Positions 34,556 through 43,540 of a DNA stretch of 64,000 nucleotides are shown in pieces; position 1 is the first letter of the stretch; each line of letters begins with the position of its first letter. This DNA comes from DATGPD01 sp041398565 (lineage in GTDB: Bacteria; Planctomycetota; UBA1135; UBA2386). The DNA is taken from the NCBI GenBank assembly GCA_041398565.1, contig JAWKUN010000003.1, positions 930,001 through 994,000 of the forward strand, given 5' to 3'. The notes below the pieces were generated by a model. The model was not told where the DNA came from and did no database searches. It worked only from the letters and a program-made list of their open reading frames with translations. Made by a program: the position numbers and the translations under genes.

Positions 34556-37168
34556 ATGCCGCCCGTCCACGACCCCGCGACCCTGCTTGCCGAGCACGTC
34601 GGCTGGATGCGCTCCCTGGCGCGCCGGCTGGTGCGCGACGCCGACCAGGCCGATGACCTCGCTCAGGACGCCGCGGCCGCGACTCTGCAGAGTCCGCCGA
34701 GCGACGGAGCACGGGTGCGCGGTTTCTTGCGGCGCATCCTCGAGAACCGTCATCGTGAAGTACACCGCGCGCGGCGCAACGTGCTGCGCCGCGAACTGGT
34801 GGCGGCACAGCGCGAACGCGGCCAGTCCGCGCCGGCCACCGACGACCTGGTGGCTCGGGTGCAGACCCAGCGCCGTGTCGCCGGACTGCTGGTTGGGCTC
34901 GAGGAGCCGTACCGCACCGTCCTGCTGCTGCGCTTCTACGAGGACCTGCCCCCGCGCAGGATCGCCGAGCGCACCGGCGCGACGGTGGCGACCGTCAAGA
35001 GCCAGCTGCACCGGGGGCTGGCGCGCCTGCGCGCCCGCCTCGACGCCGACGCCGGCGGCGACCGCGGTGCGTGGCTCGCCGCACTGGTGCCGCTGTGCGG
35101 CTGGCGGGCGACATCTTCGGTAGCAACCTTCCTCACCGCCACATGGATCATGAACAGCAAGCTCATCATCGTCTCCAGTCTGCTCGCTTCGGTCGCCGTC
35201 GGCATCTACCTGTGGTCGTCGTCTCCGCCGACGGCGGCACCGAGCGACGAGGCACCCGCCAGGGTCGCCGCGTCCGGGTTCACCGGCGGCGGCGGTGGGG
35301 CGGACAGTGCCAACGTCGTCGCCAAGGAGCGCGCCGAGCCTCGGCGCAGCGAGCGCCGGGCGCTCGCGGCACCGCCGACATCGGCGCCGGCGTCCTATTC
35401 GGTGCGCGGTCGGGCCGTCGACGGCGACGGCCGGCCGGTGCCGGCCCTGCGCGTCTGTCTGCGGGGCGACACCAACGTCGACACGCTGACCGAGGCCGAC
35501 GGCAGCTTCGAGCTCGCCGCCAGCTCCGAGTCGGGCACGGTCGACGTCGCCGATCCGGCGTACGTGGCGGTGCGCACCGGCGCCTGGAACCGGCGCGGTG
35601 ATCTGCAACCCGTCCTCGTCGTGGCACCGGCCATCCAACTCGCCGGGCACGTCGTCGACACCTGGGGGCGTGGAGTGGGCGGAGCTCAGGTCGTCGTGGC
35701 ACTACCCGACGACTTCGCCACCCGATTCCGCGACGTGCTCGACGCGTCGTACGAGCACATCTGGCGGGCCGAGACCGCGGCCGACGGCGGCTTTGCCCTG
35801 GAGCGCGTCCCGGCGATCGTCGGCAGCGAGCTGCGCGCGGCCCACGCCGACTACGCGCCCATCGCCTGTGCTCTGCCGGCGCACTCCGACGCGTCGATGT
35901 GGCTCGAGATGGTGCGGCCACAAGTCGCACCGGACCACGCTCTGCGTGGCCTGGTGCTGCATGCCGATGGTCGGCCCGCACACGGTGCCTACGTGGCGCT
36001 CGGCCTCGCCACCACGCGCAGCGACGCGACCGGAGCGTTCACTCTGGATCTCTCGCGTTGCGGCCCGGGCGCCCGCCTGACCGCGGTGACGGCCGGCGAG
36101 CAGCCGGCCGTGCTCGACAAGCCGCAGCCGCGCGGGGACGGTCCCGACGGCTGGCCGGCCGTGGTCGAGCTGCGCCTGGGACCACCCGCGTGCTCCATCG
36201 CCGGTCGAGTCGTCGACGAGAACGGCGCCAGCCGTGGCGCCGGCGTGCGCGTGTGGGTGGCGGAGTCCACGAACTTCGGCGTACTGGCGACGCTGCCGTT
36301 GCAGCTCGAAGCGATGATGGCCGGCGGAGCGGTGCCGGACGAGGCGGTGCAGGCGTTGGCCCAACCGGTGGACCCCGACGGGCAGGAAGACTTCGGCTCC
36401 GCGTCGCCGGCGCTTCGTCCCGACGCCCTCGTGCACTGGGTCGAGACCGACGCCGACGGCCGGTTCGAACTGGGAGGTCTACTGCCGCGCCCGTACCGCT
36501 TGGCGGTCCTCGGCAAGGCTTTCGCTTTCGGCGATCTGACCGACCCGATCGCGGCGCCGGCGCAAGGCATCGAAGTGGTCGTCGCCAGCGCGAGCACGCT
36601 GCCGCGTCTACGCGGTCGCGTGGTGACCGCCAGCGGCGAGCCGATCGCCGGCGTGCGCGTGACTCCGTGGTTGCCCGCGGTGTCGGTCGACACTCCGGTG
36701 CGCGGCGGCGACGCGCACGCCATGCGCTTCTTCCTCGGACCGGCGGCGACCACCGACAGCGACGGCGTGTTCGTGTTGTCGTCGCTGCCGCGGCGTCACA
36801 CCCGACTGCACTTGATCGCCGATTGCATCGTGCCGAGCTATACGGGCGTCGAGGATGCCAGCGACCCTGAGAACTTCGTGGTGCCGGTGCTGGCGCGTGC
36901 TCACCTCGAGGTCGAGGTGGCTCCGGGCGGGCGCGAGCCGCCGGATGCCATCCGCGTGCGCGACGCGAACGGCCTGCCGGTGACGCTGCTCGAGATGCGT
37001 GCCGACGGCTACTCGACCCACGACACGGTGCCGTTGCGCAGCGGTCGCTCCGGGGTGCTGACCGTCACTTCCGACGCCACCACGCTCGAGTTCCTGCGCT
37101 CTGGCGAGGTCGTCGACTCGGAGCCGATCGAAGTGCACCCGGGCGCGCTGCTGCGCATCCGGCGCTGA
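34556..37168 (+). CDS. ECF sigma factor fused through a transmembrane helix to a large carboxypeptidase-regulatory-like domain
   Basis: This 870-residue protein joins two functions in one frame. Residues 1-175 are an ECF sigma factor. The sigma-2 region has LARRLVRDADQADDLAQDA, and the sigma-4 region has LRFYEDLPPRRIAERTGA then TVKSQLHRGLARLRARL. A hydrophobic segment (185-198) and a clear transmembrane helix (about 201-222, LIIVSSLLASVAVGIYLW) follow. After a Gly-rich linker, about 600 residues form repeated beta-sandwich modules (SVRGRAVDGDGRPVPALRVC; IAGRVVDENGASRGAGVRVW). This predicts a membrane-tethered sigma factor with an external domain. ATGs at 34529 and 34544 are alternatives; GGTGG before 34556 supports the chosen start. 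An internal ATG at 35150 could start the surface part alone. Confidence 0.8.
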   Translation: MPPVHDPATLLAEHVGWMRSLARRLVRDADQADDLAQDAAAATLQSPPSDGARVRGFLRRILENRHREVHRARRNVLRRELVAAQRERGQSAPATDDLVARVQTQRRVAGLLVGLEEPYRTVLLLRFYEDLPPRRIAERTGATVATVKSQLHRGLARLRARLDADAGGDRGAWLAALVPLCGWRATSSVATFLTATWIMNSKLIIVSSLLASVAVGIYLWSSSPPTAAPSDEAPARVAASGFTGGGGGADSANVVAKERAEPRRSERRALAAPPTSAPASYSVRGRAVDGDGRPVPALRVCLRGDTNVDTLTEADGSFELAASSESGTVDVADPAYVAVRTGAWNRRGDLQPVLVVAPAIQLAGHVVDTWGRGVGGAQVVVALPDDFATRFRDVLDASYEHIWRAETAADGGFALERVPAIVGSELRAAHADYAPIACALPAHSDASMWLEMVRPQVAPDHALRGLVLHADGRPAHGAYVALGLATTRSDATGAFTLDLSRCGPGARLTAVTAGEQPAVLDKPQPRGDGPDGWPAVVELRLGPPACSIAGRVVDENGASRGAGVRVWVAESTNFGVLATLPLQLEAMMAGGAVPDEAVQALAQPVDPDGQEDFGSASPALRPDALVHWVETDADGRFELGGLLPRPYRLAVLGKAFAFGDLTDPIAAPAQGIEVVVASASTLPRLRGRVVTASGEPIAGVRVTPWLPAVSVDTPVRGGDAHAMRFFLGPAATTDSDGVFVLSSLPRRHTRLHLIADCIVPSYTGVEDASDPENFVVPVLARAHLEVEVAPGGREPPDAIRVRDANGLPVTLLEMRADGYSTHDTVPLRSGRSGVLTVTSDATTLEFLRSGEVVDSEPIEVHPGALLRIRR

Positions 37169-37195
37169 CTGCCGCTCCGTCTTGGCGCGCGCGGC

Positions 37196-38185
37196 TCAGG
37201 ACGCGCGGCTCTGCGGCTGCGGGCGGTTCAGGGGGACGCCGGCCTGCCATCGCGTTCCCAGGGCGTGCAGCAGCAACGGCAGCAGGGCCAGCCAGGCGCT
37301 GGCGACGGCGATCGTGAACAGCGCATACTCCCGCAGGGTCAGCTTCTCGAGCACCGACTTCTCGGTGCCTTCGGAGAGCTGCGCGATGGTGTCGCTGGGC
37401 AGGTGCGAAGCGTTGCCGTTGTAGAAGACCCCACCCAGCCGGGTGGCGATCTGGCGCAGGGTGGAGGCGTCCTGGCGCGACTGGCGGCCGTCGATGAAGC
37501 GGCCGGCCAGGGGGTCGCCGACGCCGATCACCAGCACGTTGCGGATCGACGCCGGCAGCGCTGGCATGCCGGTGGGCGGCACGGTGTCGCCGTCGCTCAC
37601 CAGCAGCAGCAAGGTGCTGCGCGGCGGCCAAGGCTTGGCCAGCTTGGCCGCCTCCTCGATGCCGTCGAGCAGCTTGGTCTTGCCCGCCTGGAACGCGAAC
37701 TGCATCGGCAGGTCGCCGAGGATGTTGCGGATCACCTCCGCGTCGACGGTGTCGACCACGACGGGTTTGGCACCGTTGTAGACGGCGACGACCGAGGTCT
37801 TGTAGTGGGCGATGGAGACGCGCTGGAACAGCGAGTCGAGCAGATCGCGGGCGCGACGCAGGCGGCTCTGGTCGCCGGTAGGACCGGAATCGAGCAGGCG
37901 CATGGAGGGCGAGACGTCGAGCACGATCAGCAGGCGGCGGTACTCGTCTTCCTTCAGCGCGTCGCTGCTGTGCACACGCGGCGGCAAGTCCATCAGCGTC
38001 GCCAGCGCCCACGTGAGCGCGCCGGCCGCGGCCACCCGGCTCAGCGGCACCAGCCGCGCCCAGACCGCGGGGCTGCCGCTCGGGCCGAAGGCCAAGCGAG
38101 CCAGACGGCGCACGCGCCTGGCGTGCAGCAGCTCGGCCACGGCGGTCATGGCCAGAGCCGTGGCGGTGAGGACCAGGGTCACCAT
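37196..38185 (-). CDS. VWA-domain membrane protein, BatB-like
   Basis: This 329-residue protein has an N-terminal helix, a von Willebrand A domain and a C-terminal transmembrane helix (LFTIAVASAWLALLPLLLHAL). The metal-ion-dependent adhesion site reads LDVSPSM in place of the usual DxSxS, and VSDGD provides the later Asp. Such proteins form a membrane complex with MoxR ATPases in aerotolerance/Bat operons. Its ATG lies inside the 3' end of the preceding VWA gene (7-base overlap), so it is the last of five coupled genes. Partners are inferred from gene order. Confidence 0.85.
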   Translation of the reverse strand: MVTLVLTATALAMTAVAELLHARRVRRLARLAFGPSGSPAVWARLVPLSRVAAAGALTWALATLMDLPPRVHSSDALKEDEYRRLLIVLDVSPSMRLLDSGPTGDQSRLRRARDLLDSLFQRVSIAHYKTSVVAVYNGAKPVVVDTVDAEVIRNILGDLPMQFAFQAGKTKLLDGIEEAAKLAKPWPPRSTLLLLVSDGDTVPPTGMPALPASIRNVLVIGVGDPLAGRFIDGRQSRQDASTLRQIATRLGGVFYNGNASHLPSDTIAQLSEGTEKSVLEKLTLREYALFTIAVASAWLALLPLLLHALGTRWQAGVPLNRPQPQSRAS

Positions 38186-39090
38186 GGCGTGTGCCGCAGG
38201 CCGAACTGGAACAGGAGGTGCAGCAGCAGGATCGCCAGGCCTGCCAGGCACAGCGGTGCGAAGGCGTCGACGTACTCGGCGTTGCCCTTCTCGAACTTCA
38301 CCTTCTGCATGGCGTCGATGCGCTGGAACACCACCTCGAGCGCGTGCGGGTCGTTGGCGTCGAACACCTCGCCGCCGGTGCCGCGGGCGATGTTGACGAC
38401 CTCGCCCGGCGCGACCGACTCCTGCACGTTGATGGCGTAGACGACGATGGCGTCCGACCGCAGCTTGCGCACCAGGTCCTGGTCGCGGCCACCCATGATG
38501 TCGCCGCTGACGCCGTCGGTGATGAGCACGATCATGCGTTCGCCGTCGTTGCGCGACACGAGCACGTCGCGGCAGGCGAGCAGGGCCTTGGCGATCTCGG
38601 TGCCGCCGAACCAGATCGGCAGGTTGCCCGGCCGCATGAACGGCGCCGCACAGCGGAACGCCGATACGTCGTTGGTGAGGGGGACCCAGTGCAGGACCGA
38701 GTTGCCGAAGAAGGTGAGGCCGAAGGCATCGCCGCGGCGGTACTCGAGGAAGCGGTTGAGCGCTGCCATCGACGCGTCGTAGCGCGTGCCGCTGCCGAAC
38801 GACGCCCCCATGCTGCCCGACACGTCGACACAGAACTCGATGTTGGTGAGCGCGCGCTTGGCGCGCGGGGCGGCCAACTCTTGCGGGCCGGCGAGCAGCA
38901 GGATGGCGACCGCCAGCAGCAGCGATGGCAACGCGTCGCCGGCGCGCAGAAGGCCGCGCACCAGGCGGCCGGCGCCGCGACGGGCGTGGTCGAAGGGCAG
39001 CGCCACGCGCCGGCCGTCGCGGCGCCAGGCGAACGCGACCAGCATCAGCGGCACCACTAACGTCAGCAGGACCCAAGGGCGCGCGAACAT
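38179..39090 (-). CDS. VWA-domain membrane protein, BatA-like
   Basis: This 303-residue protein has two N-terminal helices, a VWA domain with a complete metal site (CVDVSGSMGAS; later VLITDGVSGD), and a C-terminal helix (LCLAGLAILLLHLLFQF). The order helix-helix-VWA-helix matches BatA-type proteins. Its start overlaps the stop of the upstream gene by one base (TGATG), and its stop overlaps the next gene, which indicates tight translational coupling within the MoxR operon. Confidence 0.87.
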   Translation of the reverse strand: MFARPWVLLTLVVPLMLVAFAWRRDGRRVALPFDHARRGAGRLVRGLLRAGDALPSLLLAVAILLLAGPQELAAPRAKRALTNIEFCVDVSGSMGASFGSGTRYDASMAALNRFLEYRRGDAFGLTFFGNSVLHWVPLTNDVSAFRCAAPFMRPGNLPIWFGGTEIAKALLACRDVLVSRNDGERMIVLITDGVSGDIMGGRDQDLVRKLRSDAIVVYAINVQESVAPGEVVNIARGTGGEVFDANDPHALEVVFQRIDAMQKVKFEKGNAEYVDAFAPLCLAGLAILLLHLLFQFGLRHTPW

Positions 39091-39884
39091 CAGCGGCTCG
39101 GCGCCCCGGCAGCGACGGACCGGTAGGGCTGCAGCAGGGTGGCGACGTCGACGTCGGTGGGTTCGCCCGGACGGTGCAGCCAGGCCTCGAGTTGGCGCAG
39201 CAGGGCGCCGGCTTCGGCGTGCGTGCGCAGGCGAGCCATCGCTTCGTCGGCCTTGAGCCCGTCGAGGTGCAGCCTCTGGCGCCAGAACGCCAGCAGGAGA
39301 CGTTCGAGCTCGGCCTTGCCTTTGGCGTCGAGCGTCCCGTCGGCAGCGGCCTGCACCATGGGTTGCAGACGGTCGGCGAGGGTCGGAGGCGCGTTGGCGC
39401 TCTGCCGGGCCGCCACCGTCGGGCGCCGCCCGAACAGGATCGCCAGCAGGCCGACCAACCAGGCCACGACGCCGACGGCCGCCCAGTCACGGTAGCCGCC
39501 GATGGCGGCGGGCGCCTTGGGCGACAGTGGGTTGGGGGTCACCTGGCCGGGCGGCAGCGCCGCGACGATCTCGACGTCGAGGCTCGGTGGCTCGACCGCG
39601 GCTCCCGACTTGGTCTGCAGGAAGCGCTTGAGGTCGTAGGTCCCCGGCTCCACCCCGTAGTACTCGAGGTCGTAGCGGAAGTCGGCGCCGTGTGGGTAGG
39701 TGGCGAGCACGCGCACCACGAGCGGGGCGTCTGCAGTCAGAGCTCTGGCGACCGCCTCCGGGCCGGCGATCACCACCTGCTCGATGCGGGCGCGCATGCC
39801 GACGGCAGCGCGCCGCTCGTCTCTCGCCTGCGCGGTCAGCGCAGCGCCGAGCGCCAGCACCGAGCCGAGACATGCGCATCTCAT
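39090..39884 (-). CDS. membrane protein of the MoxR/Bat operon (DUF4381-like position)
   Basis: This 264-residue protein has a signal peptide (MRCACLGSVLALGAALTAQA), a small extracytoplasmic beta-domain (APLVVRVLATYPHGADFRYD), one transmembrane helix (WAAVGVVAWLVGLLAILFG) and a helical cytoplasmic tail. It sits between DUF58 and the first VWA gene, the place usually taken by a DUF4381-type protein in these operons. Its start overlaps the DUF58 gene stop by 4 bases (ATGA). The family match is by position and topology rather than a clear motif. Confidence 0.7.
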   Translation of the reverse strand: MRCACLGSVLALGAALTAQARDERRAAVGMRARIEQVVIAGPEAVARALTADAPLVVRVLATYPHGADFRYDLEYYGVEPGTYDLKRFLQTKSGAAVEPPSLDVEIVAALPPGQVTPNPLSPKAPAAIGGYRDWAAVGVVAWLVGLLAILFGRRPTVAARQSANAPPTLADRLQPMVQAAADGTLDAKGKAELERLLLAFWRQRLHLDGLKADEAMARLRTHAEAGALLRQLEAWLHRPGEPTDVDVATLLQPYRSVAAGAPSR

Positions 39885-40771
39885 CGTCCACCTCCGAGCA
39901 GGCCGCGAGCGCGCACGAACCAGCGCAGGCGGTGCACGAAGGGTTGGTCGGTGCGCAGCAAGAGGTGATCGACTCCGGCGCGGCGCAGCGATTGAGTCAC
40001 CGCGGTGGGATCTACCCAGGGGCGTCGGCCGGCGGTGACGAACGCGCGGCCGGTCTCGGCCTCGCGCGCGCGGACGAAGCCGGTGCCGCGCAGCAGCAGC
40101 TCGGCTGGGTCTTGCAGCTGAATGGCGATGCAGTCGTGGATCTGGCCGAGCAGCTCGAGCGACGCCAGCGCCTCGGCGTCTTGCAGGTCGCTCAGCACGA
40201 TCACCAGCGCCTTGCTCTGCAGACTCGGGCGCAGCCGGCGGATCCGCTCGCCCAGCCGTGTGCCCTCGTCGTAGCGGAAGCGGCGCAGGCGCAGCAGCCA
40301 CTGCAGGATCTGGTCCTTGGACAGGCTCGGCTGCACGCGCAAGTCGCGTTCGCCGACGCCCAGCACGCCGACGGGACTGACCCGGTCGAGGCAGGCCAGC
40401 GCCAGGGCGCCGGCGATGTGCAGCGCCACCTCGTACTTGCTCGTGCGCACCGACGACAGCGTCATCGATGCCGAGGTGTCGACCAGGAGCCAGCAGGGCA
40501 GCCGCTTGGGCGCCTCGTGCTCCTTGACGTGCACGCGGCTCGTCCGCGCTGTCACCCGCCAGTCGATGCTGCGCACGGGGTCGCCGTACTGGTAGGGGCG
40601 CGACTGCACGTATTCGACGCCGGCACCGAGGAAGCGCGAGCGGTCGGTGCCGTAGCTGAGGTCGTCCGCCAGCTTCTTCACCGCGAGCACGAACTGACGC
40701 GCGCCGAGCAGCTCGAAGGCCTCGACGGTGCCCTCGTGGCGCGGCGGCGGGAGATCGCGGCTCTGCTTCAC
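39881..40771 (-). CDS. DUF58 (VWA-like) protein of the MoxR operon
   Basis: This 296-residue soluble protein carries the DUF58 signature YQYGDPVRSIDWRVTAR and a following VWA-like core with LVDTSASM. DUF58 proteins accompany MoxR AAA+ ATPases and probably present client proteins to them. It overlaps the MoxR gene by 4 bases upstream and the next gene by 4 bases downstream. The start MKQSRDLPPPRHEG is supported by that overlap. Confidence 0.9.
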   Translation of the reverse strand: MKQSRDLPPPRHEGTVEAFELLGARQFVLAVKKLADDLSYGTDRSRFLGAGVEYVQSRPYQYGDPVRSIDWRVTARTSRVHVKEHEAPKRLPCWLLVDTSASMTLSSVRTSKYEVALHIAGALALACLDRVSPVGVLGVGERDLRVQPSLSKDQILQWLLRLRRFRYDEGTRLGERIRRLRPSLQSKALVIVLSDLQDAEALASLELLGQIHDCIAIQLQDPAELLLRGTGFVRAREAETGRAFVTAGRRPWVDPTAVTQSLRRAGVDHLLLRTDQPFVHRLRWFVRARGLLGGGR

Positions 40772-41775
40772 GTCGCCGTCGTCTCGCGCAGGATCTCTTG
40801 CAGCACCTTGGCGCCGGTCTGGCCGTCGGCGAGCGCCTCGTACGAGAGGCGCATGCGGTGCAGCATCACGTCTTCGGCCAGCGCGAACAGGTCTTCGGGC
40901 AGCACGTAGTCACGGCCCCAGATGAGCGCGCGGGCGCGGGATGCCTTCACCAGCGAGATGCCGGCGCGTGGGCTGCAGCCGAGCTCGAGGCTCGGGTGCT
41001 TGCGCGTGCGTCCGACGATCTCGACCACGTGCTCGAGGAACGCCTCGCTGACGTACACCTGCTGCACCGCTTCCATCGCCTTGCCGAGGTCTTCGAGAGT
41101 GCCGACGCGCTCCTGGCCGATGGCGTCGAACTCGGTGCGAGCCACCGTACCCTTGCCCTCTCGGCGCACGCCGAGCGCCGCGTTGCGCCGCAGCACCTCT
41201 TTCTCCTCCTCGGGCGCCAGGTAGACCAGGCGGTGGACCAGCATGAACCGGTCGAGCTGCGCCTCGGGCAGCTCGAAGGTGCCGGCCTGCTCGATCGGGT
41301 TCTGCGTGGCGATCACCAGGAACGGCGCCGGCAGCGAGTAGGTCTCGTTGCCGATCGTCACCTTGCGTTCCTGCATGGCCTCGAGCAGCGCACTCTGCAC
41401 CTTGGGCGCGGCGCGGTTGATCTCGTCGGCGAGCAGCAGGTTGGTGAAGATCGGGCCCTTGTGCGTGCGGAACTCGTGCGTGCGCTGGTCGAGGATCTCC
41501 GAGCCGAGGATGTCCGACGGCAAGAGGTCGATGGTGAACTGGATGCGCGCGAAGTTCAGGTCGATCGTGCGCGAGATGGCGGCGACCAGCAGCGTCTTGG
41601 CCAGGCCCGGCACGCCCTGCAGCAGCAGGTGCCCGCTGGTGAGCAGAGCGATGAGCACGCGCTCGACGACGACGTCTTGGCCGACCACGACCTTGCCGAC
41701 CTGGGTCCGGATCGCGTCGAGGAACGCGCGCGTGTCGGCGAAACGGATCGCTTGCGGGGTGTCGACGTCCGGCAT
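40768..41775 (-). CDS. MoxR-family AAA+ ATPase
   Basis: This 335-residue protein is a MoxR ATPase (PF07726/PF17863), a chaperone-like AAA+ enzyme that remodels or inserts metal cofactors into partner proteins. The Walker A region reads LLQGVPGLAKT, the Walker B region LLADEINRAAPK, and sensor 1 is in FLVIATQNPIEQ, which is distinctive for MoxR. It is the first gene of a five-gene unit with DUF58, a DUF4381-like protein and two VWA proteins, all overlapping. The promoter must lie in the 216 bases between this start and the divergent trypsin-like gene. Confidence 0.93.
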   Translation of the reverse strand: MPDVDTPQAIRFADTRAFLDAIRTQVGKVVVGQDVVVERVLIALLTSGHLLLQGVPGLAKTLLVAAISRTIDLNFARIQFTIDLLPSDILGSEILDQRTHEFRTHKGPIFTNLLLADEINRAAPKVQSALLEAMQERKVTIGNETYSLPAPFLVIATQNPIEQAGTFELPEAQLDRFMLVHRLVYLAPEEEKEVLRRNAALGVRREGKGTVARTEFDAIGQERVGTLEDLGKAMEAVQQVYVSEAFLEHVVEIVGRTRKHPSLELGCSPRAGISLVKASRARALIWGRDYVLPEDLFALAEDVMLHRMRLSYEALADGQTGAKVLQEILRETTAT

Positions 41776-41991
41776 GACGATCCGGTGTAGCGCCGGCCCG
41801 ACCGCGTTCCTAGATGGTGCGCGGGGCGCTGCGGGTGTTTCGAGTGGGCCCCGGCTCAGGTCGCAGCCTGGCCGGGCCTACCACGCCTCATGGACTTCGC
41901 CGGGCGGCGGGTGGCTCGGTCCGGCCGACCCCGGCCGCGCCGGCGCGGGGCGCGCTTGCTCCGCGGCGGGTGGCCTGGTTGGCTTGCAACC

Positions 41992-43041
41992 ATGCGCTCG
42001 CGTCCTCAGGCGTCAGGCCCCTCACCAGGCATCGTCGGCGGCCGGCCTCGGCGATGGCCGAACGACGGGGCTCGCCGCCGATCGCGCCAGCCTCGCCGCG
42101 AGTGGAACCAGGCTCCACCGCCGAACGCTGGGTGGCGTCTCGCCTGTCTGTGGCTGGCCGTCGGCGCCGCGGCGCAGGCGCGCGCGCCGCTACCCGTCGA
42201 CGACGACAAGCTGGTGGCCACCATCGAGGCGCGCTGTGCCGCGTTGCGCGAGAAGGGAGCCCTCGTGCACATCGAGGACCTGCACCCGAAGGACCTACCG
42301 CGGTCGGTGGAGCTGCGCCTCGGCGAGCCGAGCCACGACAGGCTGGAGCCACCGGACCTGTACGAGCGCGCCCGCGCCAGCGCCTTGCTCGTCGGCGTGT
42401 TCTACCGTTGCACGGAGTGCGAGAGCTGGCACTTCGACGCCGCCAGCGGGTTCGTGCTGGACGCCGATGGCGCGGTCGCCACGTGCTTCCATGTCTTCGA
42501 GCTGGACGCCGAGCGGCGCGAGACGTTTTGCGTGGTGGCCGACGACCAAGGCGAGGTCTGGCCGATCAAGTCCTTGCTGGCCGCCGACCCCGAAGCCGAC
42601 GTGTGCATCGTCGGCACCGAGGCGAAGGGGCGGCGGCCGCTGCCGGTGCGTGCCGGGGCGCGCGTCGGCGAGCGCGTGTGGTGCGTCAGCAACCCGGACC
42701 ACCGCTTCGCCTTCTTCAGCGAAGGGATGATCGCGCGCTCCTTCGTGAGCCGCGAGCCGCCAGCCGACGACACGGACGACGACCCGGCCGCCGACGCGGG
42801 CCCGAACCGCGTCGCTCCCGTTCTCCCTGCCGGGACACCTGCCTACGAGGTGACCCTCGACTTCGCCCTCGGCAGCTCGGGCGCGGGCATCGTCGACGCC
42901 TGCGGCAACGTGGTGGCGCTGGCGCAGGCGACGACGACGATCGTGTACGACCCCGATGCACCGAACCCCGACGTGCAGATGGTGGTCAAGATCGCGGCCC
43001 CGGCCGCGGCTCTGCGCGGGCTGGTACGGCCGCCCAAGTGA
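41992..43041 (+). CDS. trypsin-like serine protease, exported
   Basis: This protein of about 349 residues has a hydrophobic export segment (LACLWLAVGAAAQA) only after about 50 residues, so the true start may be downstream of the ATG given. The remaining chain fits a chymotrypsin-fold S1 protease: His in VATCFHVFEL, Asp in EADVCIVGTE, and Ser in LGSSGAGIVD (GSSGAG in place of GDSGGP). An acidic low-complexity insertion (DDTDDDPAADAG) lies between Asp and Ser. No PDZ domain is present. The target is unknown. Confidence 0.7.
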   Translation: MRSRPQASGPSPGIVGGRPRRWPNDGARRRSRQPRREWNQAPPPNAGWRLACLWLAVGAAAQARAPLPVDDDKLVATIEARCAALREKGALVHIEDLHPKDLPRSVELRLGEPSHDRLEPPDLYERARASALLVGVFYRCTECESWHFDAASGFVLDADGAVATCFHVFELDAERRETFCVVADDQGEVWPIKSLLAADPEADVCIVGTEAKGRRPLPVRAGARVGERVWCVSNPDHRFAFFSEGMIARSFVSREPPADDTDDDPAADAGPNRVAPVLPAGTPAYEVTLDFALGSSGAGIVDACGNVVALAQATTTIVYDPDAPNPDVQMVVKIAAPAAALRGLVRPPK

Positions 43042-43117
43042 AGCCGTCCTCGTCGTCGTCCTCGTCGTCGCCGGGGGACGGTGGCATCGGCGGCAGCCGT
43101 CGCTCAAGCTGTGCGCG

Positions 43118-43525
43118 ATGAGCGTCGCCTTCCTGCAAGAGGAGTCCATCCGCTGGTCCGATGTGGACGCGATGGGTGTGGTCAACAACGCCGTCTACCT
43201 GACGCTGTTCGAGCAGGCGCGCTACGGCTACTTCCGCGCCCTCGCCTGCCTGACCGGCGACTGGTTTCCGTTCGTGCTCGGTGCGACCGCGGTGCGCTTC
43301 CTGCGTCCGGGACGCGCCGGCATGCGGGTGGTGGTCGGTGCCCGGGTCACCCGGCTGGGCCACAAGAGCTTCGACATGTCCTACAGCGTGACCTGTGGTG
43401 AAGACGAACTCGCCACCGGCACCGCCACCCTGGTGTGGGTCGCGGCCGATCTGACCAGCGCGCCGATCCCCGATGACGTGCGCGCGACCATCGCGGCGCG
43501 CGAGGGCATCCCGTCGCGCGGCTGA
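43118..43525 (+). CDS. acyl-CoA thioesterase, 4HBT/YbgC-like
   Basis: This 135-residue hot-dog-fold protein should hydrolyse an acyl-CoA thioester. The active-site pattern WSDVDAMGVVNNAVYLTLFE, with the catalytic Asp followed by a GxVxNxxY motif, matches the 4-hydroxybenzoyl-CoA thioesterase family. The length is typical. It starts 76 bases after the trypsin-like gene and converges with the radical SAM gene. The exact acyl substrate is not predictable. Confidence 0.88.
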   Translation: MSVAFLQEESIRWSDVDAMGVVNNAVYLTLFEQARYGYFRALACLTGDWFPFVLGATAVRFLRPGRAGMRVVVGARVTRLGHKSFDMSYSVTCGEDELATGTATLVWVAADLTSAPIPDDVRATIAAREGIPSRG

Positions 43526-43540
43526 CCGCGGGAGCGCGAC

